The notes beneath the pieces were generated by a model. It was not told the origin of the DNA. It searched no databases and worked only from the letters and a program-made list of their open reading frames with translations. A DNA stretch of 64,000 nucleotides from Thalassospiraceae bacterium LMO-SO8 (GTDB taxonomy: Bacteria; Pseudomonadota; Alphaproteobacteria; Rhodospirillales; Casp-alpha2). This document shows positions 26,385-34,875 of this stretch, one piece after another (the first letter of the stretch is position 1; the number at the start of each line of letters is the position of its first letter). Both the position numbers and the translations under genes were made by a program. The stretch covers positions 496,001 to 560,000 of the forward strand of contig CP134226.1 in the NCBI GenBank assembly GCA_031655335.1. Direction: 5' to 3'.

Positions 26385-27371
26385 TCACAGATAAGGGTCG
26401 CCGGCGGCGAGGAAGTCCTGCACATAGCGGCGCACGCCGTCTTCCAGCGACGTTTGCGGATGGTCGTAGCCGGCGGCGCGGATGCGGTCCATGCGGGCCT
26501 CGGTGAAATACTGATACTTGTCGCGGATATCCTCGGGCGTTGGCACGAAATTGATCATCGGCTCCTTGCCCAAGGCCCGGTACACGGCGGCGGCCAGATC
26601 GGCGAAGCTGCGCGCCTTGCCCGATCCGCAGTTGAACAGGCCCGACGCCTCGGGATGGTCCAGCAGCCACAGCACCATGTCGACGCAGTCCCCGACCCAG
26701 ACGAAATCGCGCAACTGTCCGCCGTCGGGGTAATCCGGGTTATGGGATTTGAACAGGGTGCAGGCCTCGTCCCGGGCCGCCTTCTCATAGACCTGCCGGG
26801 CGACGGACTGCATGCGGCCCTTGTGGTATTCGTTGGGCCCGAACACGTTGAAGAACTTGAGCCCGGCCCAGCCCGGCGGCCTGGGCGCGTCGTCCGCGAT
26901 CTGTTCCGCGACCCAGATGTCGAACTGGTTCTTCGACCAGCCATACAGGTTGAGCGGCTTCAACGCCTTCAGCGCCTCGATCGCGCCGTCGTCATCGAAG
27001 CCTTGGGCGCCGTCGCCGTAGGTCGCCGCCGAGGACGCGTAGATATAAGGTACGCCCTGTGCCGCGCACCAATGCCACAGGCGCCGCGACAGGATGATGT
27101 TGTTCTTGATGATGCGGACCAGACGCGTTTCCGTGGTCGCCGAGATGGCGCCCATGTGGATGACACCGCGAATCCGGCCCGCGTTGGCGTCGAGGAATCG
27201 GGACAAGTCCTCGGGTGCGATCGTCTCCACCTGCCGACGCTTGGCGATGTTGCGGGCCTTTTCGTCCGAATCGACATGGTCGACCACCGCCACCGGGCCC
27301 AGGCCCCTGGCCTCCAGCCCGTGAACGATATTCGATCCGATGAACCCGGCGCCGCCGGTGACCACATACAT
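26385..27371 (-). CDS. hldD: ADP-L-glycero-D-manno-heptose-6-epimerase
   Basis: Last step in making the heptose donor for the LPS inner core. The 328-residue SDR has VTGGAGFIGSN at residues 4-14, the family-specific GAISATTETR loop, SSAATYGDG, catalytic YGWSK, and the signature DFVWVGDCVDMVLWLL. Also called rfaD. It starts 14 bases before lgt and diverges from ubiK across a 116-base promoter region. Its presence implies heptose-containing LPS. Confidence 0.94.
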   Translation of the reverse strand: MYVVTGGAGFIGSNIVHGLEARGLGPVAVVDHVDSDEKARNIAKRRQVETIAPEDLSRFLDANAGRIRGVIHMGAISATTETRLVRIIKNNIILSRRLWHWCAAQGVPYIYASSAATYGDGAQGFDDDGAIEALKALKPLNLYGWSKNQFDIWVAEQIADDAPRPPGWAGLKFFNVFGPNEYHKGRMQSVARQVYEKAARDEACTLFKSHNPDYPDGGQLRDFVWVGDCVDMVLWLLDHPEASGLFNCGSGKARSFADLAAAVYRALGKEPMINFVPTPEDIRDKYQYFTEARMDRIRAAGYDHPQTSLEDGVRRYVQDFLAAGDPYL

Positions 27372-27418
27372 GGGCTGCTTATAGGCCGGGCCGGACGCGG
27401 GAGCAACCGGGCCCGCGC

Positions 27419-27447
27419 TTGCGAAAGCCCCCCAACAGGGCCATATA
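27419..27447 (+). promoter_or_regulatory. Candidate promoter of ubiK
   Basis: TTGCGA (27419-27424), 17-base spacer, CATATA (27442-27447), then a second AT-rich TATAAAT close by; ubiK starts at 27488 after AAGGAG. Motif match is moderate. Confidence 0.4.
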
Positions 27448-27487
27448 TCACCTATAAATTACGCGTCATGAGCCAAGGAGTTCCGCC

Positions 27488-27823
27488 ATGCAGACGTCCA
27501 ACCGAATCCTCGACGACCTGGCCAAGGTGGCCAACGGCGCCGTGGCGACGCTCGCCGGCGTGAAGGACGAGATGGAAGCCATGATCCGCCAGCAGGTCGA
27601 ACGATTCCTGGCCGACGGCAACCTGGTTCCCCGCGACGAGTTCGACGCCATGGCCGAAGTCGCGAAGAACGCCCGCGCGGCGCAGGAAAAACTGGAAGCC
27701 CGAGTCGCCAAACTGGAGGCCCAATTGGCCGGCCAAGAAGCCGCCAAGCCGCGGACGGCCGCGAAAAAAACGGCGGCAAAGCCCACCCCGCGCAAGGCCC
27801 CGGCCGGCAAATCCAAGGCCTAA
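27488..27823 (+). CDS. ubiK: UbiK accessory factor for ubiquinone synthesis (BMFP domain)
   Basis: A small coiled-coil protein that assists the aerobic ubiquinone biosynthesis complex. The N-terminal BMFP domain (residues about 1-80: NRILDDLAKVANGAV, VERFLADGNLVPRDEFDAM) ends in a coiled coil (LEARVAKLEAQL), followed by a Lys/Ala/Pro tail unique to this branch. 111 residues. Ribosome site AAGGAG is seven bases before ATG. Confidence 0.88.
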   Translation: MQTSNRILDDLAKVANGAVATLAGVKDEMEAMIRQQVERFLADGNLVPRDEFDAMAEVAKNARAAQEKLEARVAKLEAQLAGQEAAKPRTAAKKTAAKPTPRKAPAGKSKA

Positions 27824-28110
27824 GCCAGCGCCCATATATGGAGTCGTTTCAGGACCTTGCGTCCGGCGGCTTTTGGGCGTGTTTGCGTCTAAGCCGTTCT
27901 GATTCCCGATTCTTCCACAAATATTCACAGAACCGCCCCAATCCTCCCTTGCACGGCTATCGCCCTTAAGGCAGGCTAGCTCTTGTATCCAAGGGGGCCA
28001 CAGATACCATATTTCGGTAATCTCCGAGATGTTGTGGGCGATCCCTTTGGCGACATGCCTGGAGGCGCCCGCCCGGGCGCCGCCGGTCCAGCCACGAAGG
28101 AGCAGCGGCC
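27824..28110. other. Noncoding gap between ubiK and ybjN
   Basis: A 287-base stretch with no plausible coding frame. It contains two DnaA-box-like words, CTTCCACA and ATATTCACA (about 27912-27928), each with one or more mismatches to TTATNCACA, and a possible -35-like TTGTAT with no clean -10. No terminator was recognised. Confidence 0.4.
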
Positions 28111-28614
28111 ATGCCTGCACTCGAATTCGCCGTAGATACCCAAAAACACAATCCCTTGGACCTGATCGAACAGATCGTGGAAGGGAACGACTGGACCTTC
28201 GACCGCCGAAGCGACCAGGAACTGGCCGTGCAAGTGCCGGGAACCTGGTGCGACTACAGCCTCTATTTCGCCTGGAACGACGAGATCGAGGCCATGCACT
28301 TCACCTGCGCCTTCGACATGCGCGTGCCCCAGGAGCGGCGCACGCCAGTCTACGAGCTTCTGGCCCGGGTCAACGAAAAGCTCTGGCTCGGCCATTTCGG
28401 CATGTGGGACGACGAAGGCCTGCCGATGTTCCGCCACGTCCTGCCCATGCGCGCGGCCAACGGCCCGACCATGAGCCAGATGGAGGACATCGTCGAAACG
28501 GCGCTGTACGAATGCGAACGTTTTTACCCCGCCTTCCAATACGTCATCTGGGGTGGCCGCACCGCCGACGACGCCGTGGCCGCCGCCATGGTGGACACGG
28601 TCGGCGAAGCCTGA
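28111..28614 (+). CDS. YbjN domain-containing protein
   Basis: A 167-residue member of the YbjN/type III chaperone-like family of putative sensory regulators. The characteristic WTFDRRSDQELAVQVPGTW and LARVNEKLWLGHFGMW are present, and GPTMSQMEDIVETALYECER forms the last helices. GAAGGAG lies before the ATG. Alphaproteobacterial members commonly sit directly upstream of proC, as here, but their function is not known. Confidence 0.85.
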   Translation: MPALEFAVDTQKHNPLDLIEQIVEGNDWTFDRRSDQELAVQVPGTWCDYSLYFAWNDEIEAMHFTCAFDMRVPQERRTPVYELLARVNEKLWLGHFGMWDDEGLPMFRHVLPMRAANGPTMSQMEDIVETALYECERFYPAFQYVIWGGRTADDAVAAAMVDTVGEA

Positions 28615-28645
28615 TCCCGCCCCGCAGGATCGAAGGAATCGCGCC

Positions 28646-29497
28646 ATGACGGCCGCCCGTCCCTTATTGGTTGTCGGCGGCGGCAAGATGGGCGGCGCCC
28701 TGATGGCCGGCTGGATCGGCCGCGGCATCCCGGCGGCGGACATTTTCGTTGTCGAACCCAATCCCGACAACGCTTCGGCCCTGGCCCGCGATCACGGCGT
28801 CACCGTCGCCGCCACGGCGGACGACCTGCCCCCGGATTTCCTGCCTGAACTGGTGATGTTCGCCGTCAAGCCGCAGGTCATGGCCGACGTCGTCCCGGCC
28901 TACCTTCCGTTCGCCGGGCCGGCGACCGTGTTCCTGTCCATCGCCGCCGGCACGCCCATCGCCCTGTTCGAGGATTGCCTGGGCGAGGTCGCGGCGGTCG
29001 TCCGCGCCATGCCCAACACACCAGCCGCCGTGGGCCGGGGGGTCAGCGTCGCCTGCGCCAACGCCCGCGTCACCGATGCCCAACAGATGCTGTGTCATGA
29101 CCTTCTGACCGCCGCCGGCAAGGTTCATTGGGTCGAGGACGAAGACCTGCTGCATGCGGTGACCGGCCTGTCCGGCAGCGGTCCGGCCTATGTCTTTCAC
29201 CTGGTCGAATGCCTGGCCCGGGCGGGCCGCGCGGCGGGCCTGCCGGCGGACCTTGCGGATTCGCTGGCCCGGGCGACGGTCGAGGGGGCGGGCGAACTGC
29301 TGCACCGCGCCGCCACGGACACCCCGGAAATCCTGCGCCGCAACGTGACCAGCCCCGGCGGCACCACCGCGGCCGGGCTGACCGTTCTGATGGGCGGCGA
29401 TCCCAACAAGGACGACCCCGCCAATGGCCCCCTGGGTGACCTGGTGACCGACTGCGTCGCCGCCGCCGCCAGGCGGTCCCGCGAACTGGCGGAATAG
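28646..29497 (+). CDS. proC: Pyrroline-5-carboxylate reductase
   Basis: Final step of proline synthesis, NAD(P)H-dependent. Start at 28646 with GAAGGA upstream gives 283 residues; an earlier in-frame ATG overlaps ybjN. Motifs: VVGGGKMGGALMAGW at the N-terminus, RAMPNTPAAVGRGV, and the family signature region LSGSGPAYVFHLVEC to NVTSPGGTTAAGL. The other proline genes, proB and proA, are 30 kb away in this window. Confidence 0.96.
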   Translation: MTAARPLLVVGGGKMGGALMAGWIGRGIPAADIFVVEPNPDNASALARDHGVTVAATADDLPPDFLPELVMFAVKPQVMADVVPAYLPFAGPATVFLSIAAGTPIALFEDCLGEVAAVVRAMPNTPAAVGRGVSVACANARVTDAQQMLCHDLLTAAGKVHWVEDEDLLHAVTGLSGSGPAYVFHLVECLARAGRAAGLPADLADSLARATVEGAGELLHRAATDTPEILRRNVTSPGGTTAAGLTVLMGGDPNKDDPANGPLGDLVTDCVAAAARRSRELAE

Positions 29498-29569
29498 CCC
29501 CGGCGATCCGACTGGCATTTCCGCCGATCCTTCCTACATAATGAAAAGCGCAGGTAAGGAGGCCCCGCC

Positions 29570-30262
29570 ATGGCCAAGCGGCCCCAAGGCACGACCCCAG
29601 GCAAGGCAAGCGGCAAAGACAAGGCGAAGACCGCCCCATCGGGCGATCCACGGAATGCCGTGATCGACGCCGCCATGGCCCGAATCGCGCAGGACGGCTG
29701 GCGGCGGCTCTCCCTGGCCGACGTGGCCGGCGACGCCGGGGTGCCGCTGGCCGATGTTTTGATCCCCTTTCCCACCAAGTACGACATCGTCAACGCGTTC
29801 CAGGACCGCATCGACGCACAGATGCTGGCCGCCGCGGACGACCATGCGGCGGCGGGCGACGCGGGCATCGGCATCCGCGACCGCCTGTTCGACCTGTTGA
29901 TGGAACGATTCGACGCCCTGGCCCCCCACCGGGCCGCCATGGCCGAGATCGCCAAGGATTCGCTCTGCGATCCGGCGGCGCTGCGGTTCCTGCCGCGCAT
30001 GGCGCGGACCATGACCCGGGTGCTCGCCGCCGCGGGCGTCGACGCCGCAGGCCCCTGCGGGCTACTGCGCGCCAAAGGTCTGGCCTTGGTCTATGCCGAC
30101 GCCTTCCGGGTGTGGCTGGGCGACGACGGCGCCGATCAGGCAAAGACCATGGCGGCGCTCGACAAAGGGCTGCGCCGGGCCGAGACGGCGGTGCGATTTC
30201 TCGACCGGATCCGCCCGAAGCAGGGCCGCCACGAAGAAACGGCCGAAGCCCCCCAGGCCTAG
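29570..30262 (+). CDS. TetR-like/COQ9-related protein
   Basis: A 230-residue protein with an N-terminal TetR-type helix-turn-helix (about residues 28-75: DAAMARIAQDGWRRLSLADV then GVPLADVLIPFPTKYDIV) and a C-terminal part resembling COQ9 (ALVYADAFRVWLGDDGADQA, KTMAALDKGLRRAE). The recognition helix is weakly basic, and COQ9 in mitochondria binds lipid rather than DNA, so this could be a regulator or a ubiquinone-pathway helper. It sits just before the phasin gene and downstream of ubiK. Confidence 0.7.
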   Translation: MAKRPQGTTPGKASGKDKAKTAPSGDPRNAVIDAAMARIAQDGWRRLSLADVAGDAGVPLADVLIPFPTKYDIVNAFQDRIDAQMLAAADDHAAAGDAGIGIRDRLFDLLMERFDALAPHRAAMAEIAKDSLCDPAALRFLPRMARTMTRVLAAAGVDAAGPCGLLRAKGLALVYADAFRVWLGDDGADQAKTMAALDKGLRRAETAVRFLDRIRPKQGRHEETAEAPQA

Positions 30263-30274
30263 GCCTTCCTTTTT

Positions 30275-30359
30275 TATTGCACTGCAATATAAGGCTTGAC
30301 TTACATCCCCTATCGGTCGCATATATGCATCACTGTTGCAGTGCAGCAAAAATGCTGCA
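30275..30359 (+). promoter_or_regulatory. Phasin promoter with two dyads
   Basis: TATTGCACTGCAATA (30275-30289) is a perfect inverted repeat, and TGCAGCA-AAAA-TGCTGCA (30342-30359) is a second. The word TGCACTGCAA occurs at 30278-30287 and inverted at 30336-30345. Between them TTGACT (30296-30301) and CATATAT (about 30320) form a plausible promoter. TGC-rich dyads are typical of PhaR-type PHB regulators in alphaproteobacteria, but no phaR is in the window. Confidence 0.6.
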
Positions 30360-30407
30360 TGTGCACGACGCATATTCCCTTTCGCGTTCCAATGGAGGAC
30401 CGACCAA

Positions 30408-30911
30408 ATGTACACCGATATGTTCAAGCTCGATAAAAATGGCTTCCCCGCCTGGGCTGCCGATTTCACCAAGATCTATGCCGACTTCGATCCCGCCAAA
30501 ATGTCCGACCAGGTCATGAAGGCGATGAAGGGCGGCTCCATGGAAACCATCGACGTCAATGCCGTGATGGACATCCAGCGCAAGAACCTTGAAGCCCTGA
30601 ACAAGGCCAGCCAGGCCGCCTTCGAAGGCGTTCAGGCCGCGGCCCAGAAGCAGGCCGAACTGTTCAAGGCCGCGTTCGATCAGGCCAGCACCGCCGCCGA
30701 ATCCCTGGGTAAGGTTTCTTCCCCCCAGGATCTGGTGACCAAGGAACTGGACCTGTGCAAGGCCGCTTTTGAATCCTCTCTGGCCAACACGAAGAAGGTC
30801 ACGGACGTCGTCACCAAAGCCAACGACGCCGCCGTTAAGGTGATCAACACCCGCATCGCCGAAGCCTTCGACGAAATGAAGGGTCAGATGAGCAAAGCCA
30901 AAGCCAAGTAA
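30408..30911 (+). CDS. Phasin family protein (PHB granule)
   Basis: A 167-residue amphipathic helical protein that coats polyhydroxyalkanoate granules. The start at 30408 follows ATGGAGG; a longer frame back to 30336 is rejected. The phasin core, MDIQRKNLEALNKASQAAFE then VQAAAQKQAELFKAAFDQAS, is clear, and the Lys-rich end is usual. It implies that the organism stores PHB. It has its own promoter and a strong terminator, so it is likely a single-gene unit. Confidence 0.93.
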   Translation: MYTDMFKLDKNGFPAWAADFTKIYADFDPAKMSDQVMKAMKGGSMETIDVNAVMDIQRKNLEALNKASQAAFEGVQAAAQKQAELFKAAFDQASTAAESLGKVSSPQDLVTKELDLCKAAFESSLANTKKVTDVVTKANDAAVKVINTRIAEAFDEMKGQMSKAKAK

Positions 30912-30936
30912 TCGGCTTTTCCGACTTTCGAAGAAG

Positions 30937-30966
30937 GCCGCCCCAAGGGGCGGCCTTTTTTTTGTT
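30937..30966 (+). terminator. Rho-independent terminator of the phasin gene
   Basis: GGCCGCCCC (30937-30945) and GGGGCGGCC (30948-30956) form a 9-bp GC stem with an AA loop, followed by eight or more T. Confidence 0.95.
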
Positions 30967-31030
30967 GCCGCCCTTTTTTATTGCATGACGGGGCGGTCGC
31001 GATAAATTCCCGGGCCGAAGGAGACGCTCA

Positions 31031-31384
31031 ATGTCTGAAAGCCCCTCCCCGCAGATCGCCTTCGACGATTTCCTGGCCGTGGATATCCGCGTCGGGACGA
31101 TCGTCCGCGCCGAACCCTTTCCCGAAGCCCGCCGCCCCGCCATCAAGCTGTGGGTCGATTTCGGCCCGGACATCGGCGAGCGCAAGACCTCGGCCCAGAT
31201 CACCCGCCACTACACGCCGGACAGCCTGGTCGGACGCCAAGTCGCGGGCGTCGTCAATTTTCCGTCAAAGCAGATCGGCAAGTTCATGTCGGAAGTGCTG
31301 GTCCTGGGGTTTCCCGACAAAGACGGCGAGGTCGTGCTGATTCACCCGGACCTCGATGTGCCCAACGGCGGGCGGCTTTTCTGA
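31031..31384 (+). CDS. csaA: CsaA-type tRNA-binding protein
   Basis: A 117-residue OB-fold protein related to the EMAP-II/Trbp111 tRNA-binding domain, also credited with chaperone-like activity in Bacillus. The family pattern [49 protein letters not shown] is complete. GAAGGAG precedes the ATG. It is convergent with the histidine kinase gene, whose stop is 16 bases away. Confidence 0.9.
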   Translation: MSESPSPQIAFDDFLAVDIRVGTIVRAEPFPEARRPAIKLWVDFGPDIGERKTSAQITRHYTPDSLVGRQVAGVVNFPSKQIGKFMSEVLVLGFPDKDGEVVLIHPDLDVPNGGRLF

Positions 31385-31400
31385 TCTTCCCAGCCGCCCG

Positions 31401-34052
31401 TCAAATCCGGCGTTCCATCTCGTCCTTTTCCTGCGCGCGGGCGCGCGCCTCGATCGCCGCCACCCGGCGGGCATGGGCGATCGATTCCGCGACCATCAGG
31501 CGCAGTTTCTCGGGCTGGATCGGCTTGTGCATGACCTCGAATCCGCTGGCCGCCGCCTCGCGCAGGCGGTCCGGCCCCGTGTCGCCGGTCAGCAGGAACC
31601 CCGGCACGTCGCCGCCCCAGACATGGCGAATGGCCAGAATCGCGTCGGCCCCCGTATGGCCGAGCTTGAGCCGGTAATCGGCGACCACCAGTTCCGGTTT
31701 CTTGCGTTCCTGTTCCAGCTTGGCGATCGCCTCGACCGCCGATCCGGCGACCACGGCGTCATACCCCCAGCCGGTCAGCAGCAGTCCCAGCGCGTCGCGA
31801 ATGTCGGCCTCGTCGTCAATGCCGACCACCACGGCCCCCGTCACATCGGGATGCTCATCCGCCGGCAGGGTCATTTCCGCGGGCGCATGTTCACCCGCCA
31901 ACGGCAGGCTGACGGCAAATCGCGATCCCCGGCCCACCCATGACCGCACGTCCACAGGATGGTCGAGCAGATTGGACAAACGCTGCACGATGGCGAGCCC
32001 GAGCCCCAGCCCCTCGCGCCGGTCGCGCGCCGGATTGCCGACCTGGTGGAACTCCTCGAAGATCATGTCCAACTGGTCGTCGGGAATACCGACGCCCGTA
32101 TCCCAGATTTCAACACGCACACCGTTCCCGGCACGCCGGCAGCCGACCAGAATCTTGCCGGTTTCCGTATGGCGCACGGCGTTGGTCAAGAGATTGCGCA
32201 GCAGGCGATCGAGCAGGCCCGGATCGCTGTCGACCAAAAGCGCGCAGGGAACCATGTTGAGCCGCAGGCCCTTTTCCTCGGCCAGCGGGCGGATTTCCGA
32301 ACACAGGCGTTCCAGCACAGCACCCAGGTTGAAATCGCGCCGCTGCGGCACGAACAGCCCGGCGTCCAGTTTCGAGATGTCGAGCAATGAGCCGAGCAGG
32401 CGTTCCAGCGCGTCCGAACAGTCGCTGATGCGGTTGATGAGCTGCTTCGCCTTGTCGTCCAGATCCCGTTCCGACAGCACGTTGACGAACATGGCCAACG
32501 CCTGCAAAGGCTGACGCAGGTCATGGCTGGCGGCGGCCAGGAAGCGCGACTTGGCGGCGCTTGCCAGTTCGGCGGCGTCCTTGGCCTCGGCCAACAGTTC
32601 CTCGGCCTCTTTGGTCGCGGTGATGTCGCGGCCGACGCCCTGGATTTCCACCATGCGCCCGTCGTCGTCGAACACCGCGCGTTCGGTCCATTGCTGCCAA
32701 CTGACCTTGCCGTCGCGCCCGACGACCCGGTGAAGATTCTCCTCGATCGGATTGTTCGGTCCGATTCGGCGGATGATGGCCTGGCGCAGGGCGGCTTCCC
32801 CGTCGCTCAGTTCCGAGCCGACGGGCCGTCCGATCAGCTGTTCGCGGGACACGCCGTAATATTGGCAATAGGCTTCGTTGACGAAGGTCCGGACACCGTC
32901 GGGGGTGCAGCGCCGGATCAATTCCGTCTGGTCCTCGACGATGGCGTGATAGCGCAGTTCGGAATCGCGCAACGCCTGTTCGGCCCGCTTGCGCTCGGTA
33001 ATGTCCTGGGTCACCCCGAACAGCCGACGGGCGCGGCCGTGTTCGTCGAAATCGGCACTCAGATCCTCAAAGACGTAGCGCACCGTGCCGTCCGGGCGAA
33101 GAACCCGGTACTCGTGCCGGCAATTGGGCACGGGATTTTCATAGGCGGCGGCGATGCGAGGCCGGTCGTCGGGATGGATCATGTCCAGGAAGACCTTGCC
33201 CGTGGGCCCGGCGCGGCCGGGGCGCAAGCCCCAGATCCGCCACAAGACGGGCGAGCAGACGGTGCGGTTGTCGTCCGGGAAATGTTCCCAATAACCGACG
33301 CGGGCGGTGCGCGACGTCGCCTGCAACTTGCTTTCGGAATCGGCCAGCGCCTCTTCCCAGCGCTTGTCCTGGGTGATCTCCTTGGCGGCGCCGACCACGC
33401 GCACGACCTCGCCGCTGGTGCCCCGTTCCGGGCGCGAGTAGACGCGCAGCCAGCGCACCCGGCCGTCGGCGGACAGCAGGCGGAATTCGTCGGTCGAGGG
33501 AATCCCTAAGCGCAGGCGCTGGTCGCGGGATTCCAGGATCGGCACGTCGTCGGGATGGATCTGGGTCAGCCAGGCGAGGGGCGCGTCGCTTTGCCCGGAC
33601 TGCCCGGCCAGGCCGTCGATCCCGCCGACCTGCCATTTCGAGGTCACCCGACCGTCGGGAGCGACGTCATAGGCATAGACGACGTCCGAGGTCAGTTCGG
33701 AAATGATACGGTAATGGGCGTCCGTTTCGGCATCGCGTTCGGCGGCGCTCATCGCGCGGCGGCGAGGGGGGACCGTCACTTGCGGCTCGGGAACCGCCAC
33801 ACCCGCCGGATCGCGTCGCCGGCGGCCCAACCGCAGCCCGACAAGGAACGCCGCCACCGCAACGGTCAGTCCGACCATGACCGCCGTCGGGCGGGTGATC
33901 GCCTCACCGGGGTCCGCCCATGCCGGCGGCGCCGCGATCAATGTCGCGACGGCCGCAGCCAATGCGCCGAACCGGCGGCGGGCGTTCAACGGATGATTTT
34001 TGTTTTCCCGGCCTCTGGTGGCATGGCCAGTCCGGGAACAGCGGGACCTCAT
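31401..34052 (-). CDS. Multi-PAS hybrid sensor histidine kinase
   Basis: An 883-residue sensor. Residues 27-47 look like a cleavable or first membrane segment and 57-75 a membrane helix. Three PAS domains follow (about 112-230, 240-355, 365-480), with PAC-type ends (GAAKEITQDK, GVTQDITERK, GVGRDITATK). The HisKA phosphosite is His510 in ASHDLRQPLQAL; the HATPase has NLLTNAVRH (N box), DTGVGIPDD and GLGLGLAIVQ; a receiver (740-855) has Asp792 in VVADYRL. A Shine-Dalgarno AAGGAGG precedes ATG. It follows a LuxR-type regulator by 22 bases, likely its partner. The signal is unknown. Confidence 0.93.
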   Translation of the reverse strand: MRSRCSRTGHATRGRENKNHPLNARRRFGALAAAVATLIAAPPAWADPGEAITRPTAVMVGLTVAVAAFLVGLRLGRRRRDPAGVAVPEPQVTVPPRRRAMSAAERDAETDAHYRIISELTSDVVYAYDVAPDGRVTSKWQVGGIDGLAGQSGQSDAPLAWLTQIHPDDVPILESRDQRLRLGIPSTDEFRLLSADGRVRWLRVYSRPERGTSGEVVRVVGAAKEITQDKRWEEALADSESKLQATSRTARVGYWEHFPDDNRTVCSPVLWRIWGLRPGRAGPTGKVFLDMIHPDDRPRIAAAYENPVPNCRHEYRVLRPDGTVRYVFEDLSADFDEHGRARRLFGVTQDITERKRAEQALRDSELRYHAIVEDQTELIRRCTPDGVRTFVNEAYCQYYGVSREQLIGRPVGSELSDGEAALRQAIIRRIGPNNPIEENLHRVVGRDGKVSWQQWTERAVFDDDGRMVEIQGVGRDITATKEAEELLAEAKDAAELASAAKSRFLAAASHDLRQPLQALAMFVNVLSERDLDDKAKQLINRISDCSDALERLLGSLLDISKLDAGLFVPQRRDFNLGAVLERLCSEIRPLAEEKGLRLNMVPCALLVDSDPGLLDRLLRNLLTNAVRHTETGKILVGCRRAGNGVRVEIWDTGVGIPDDQLDMIFEEFHQVGNPARDRREGLGLGLAIVQRLSNLLDHPVDVRSWVGRGSRFAVSLPLAGEHAPAEMTLPADEHPDVTGAVVVGIDDEADIRDALGLLLTGWGYDAVVAGSAVEAIAKLEQERKKPELVVADYRLKLGHTGADAILAIRHVWGGDVPGFLLTGDTGPDRLREAAASGFEVMHKPIQPEKLRLMVAESIAHARRVAAIEARARAQEKDEMERRI

Positions 34053-34074
34053 GACGCCCTCCTTATCGGCGCAG

Positions 34075-34734
34075 TCAGTCCTGTTCCAGGCCCTGCGTCA
34101 ATCCCAGCGATGCCGCCTTGATCACCGCCTGGGTCCGGTTGTTCGCATCGAGCACCTTCAAAAGTCCCGTGACATGCAGCTTGATGGTGCCTTCGGCGAG
34201 ACCCAGGATGCGGGCAATCTCCTTGTTCGACTTGCCGCCGGCCATGAGGTTGAGCACGTCGCGTTGACGCGGCGTCAGGTGCAATCCGCCCAGGCCTTCG
34301 GCCTTGGCCCCACCGGGAGCCCAGTCGAGCAGCGTCGGCGGCAGGTAGATTTCCCCGGCGATCACCTTGCGCACGGCATTGACCACCACGGAACTGTCCA
34401 GGGTCTTGGGGATGTAGCCATGGGCGCCGCAGTCCATGGCCAGGCTCATTTCCTCGGACGTTTCGGCGGCGGAGACGACGACCACCGGGACACCGCCCAG
34501 CGAGCGGATCAACGCGTTAAGCCCCGCGAACCGTTCCATCCCCGGCATGCCCAGATCGACAAGGGCGAGGTCCAGGTCGTCGGTTTCGTTGGCCGTGCGC
34601 AGGGCTTCGGGATAGCTCGCGGCCTCGACGACCGTGATGTCGGGATCGATGATTTCCAACAGCGAGCCCAGCCCCTTGCGAAACAGGGCGTGGTCGTCGG
34701 CAATCAGAACTTTCGACGGAAGGGAATCAGCCAC
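34075..34734 (-). CDS. NarL/FixJ-type response regulator
   Basis: A 219-residue two-domain regulator: a receiver with the acidic pocket (IADDHA) and phosphosite Asp60 in LALVDLGMPG, and a LuxR-type DNA-binding domain at about 150-212 (LTPRQRDVLNLMAGGKSNKE, GLAEGTIKLHVTGLLKVL). Start is GTG with GGGGGG upstream. First gene of the pair with the hybrid kinase; the target genes are not apparent. Confidence 0.93.
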   Translation of the reverse strand: MADSLPSKVLIADDHALFRKGLGSLLEIIDPDITVVEAASYPEALRTANETDDLDLALVDLGMPGMERFAGLNALIRSLGGVPVVVVSAAETSEEMSLAMDCGAHGYIPKTLDSSVVVNAVRKVIAGEIYLPPTLLDWAPGGAKAEGLGGLHLTPRQRDVLNLMAGGKSNKEIARILGLAEGTIKLHVTGLLKVLDANNRTQAVIKAASLGLTQGLEQD

Positions 34735-34813
34735 CTACACCCCCCAGGCACCAAGCCAAACCCTCCCAGGGCCGCGGTGCCTCGATTATCGGACCATTAC
34801 TTGATCTAATCCC

Positions 34814-34842
34814 ATTATAGATATCATGGACGGAATTGCCAT
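34814..34842 (-). promoter_or_regulatory. Candidate promoter for the response regulator/kinase pair
   Basis: On the minus strand ATGGCA (34837-34842), a 17-base spacer and a perfect TATAAT (34814-34819), about 80 bases before the GTG start. Confidence 0.5.
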
Positions 34843-34875
34843 GAAATCCGCCGGGGCCGTCCCGGCCCGGAATCC

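Noticed and set aside
27452-28120. A 222-codon minus-strand frame opposite ubiK and the following gap.
   Set aside because: Opposite a conserved BMFP-domain gene and of shadow composition.
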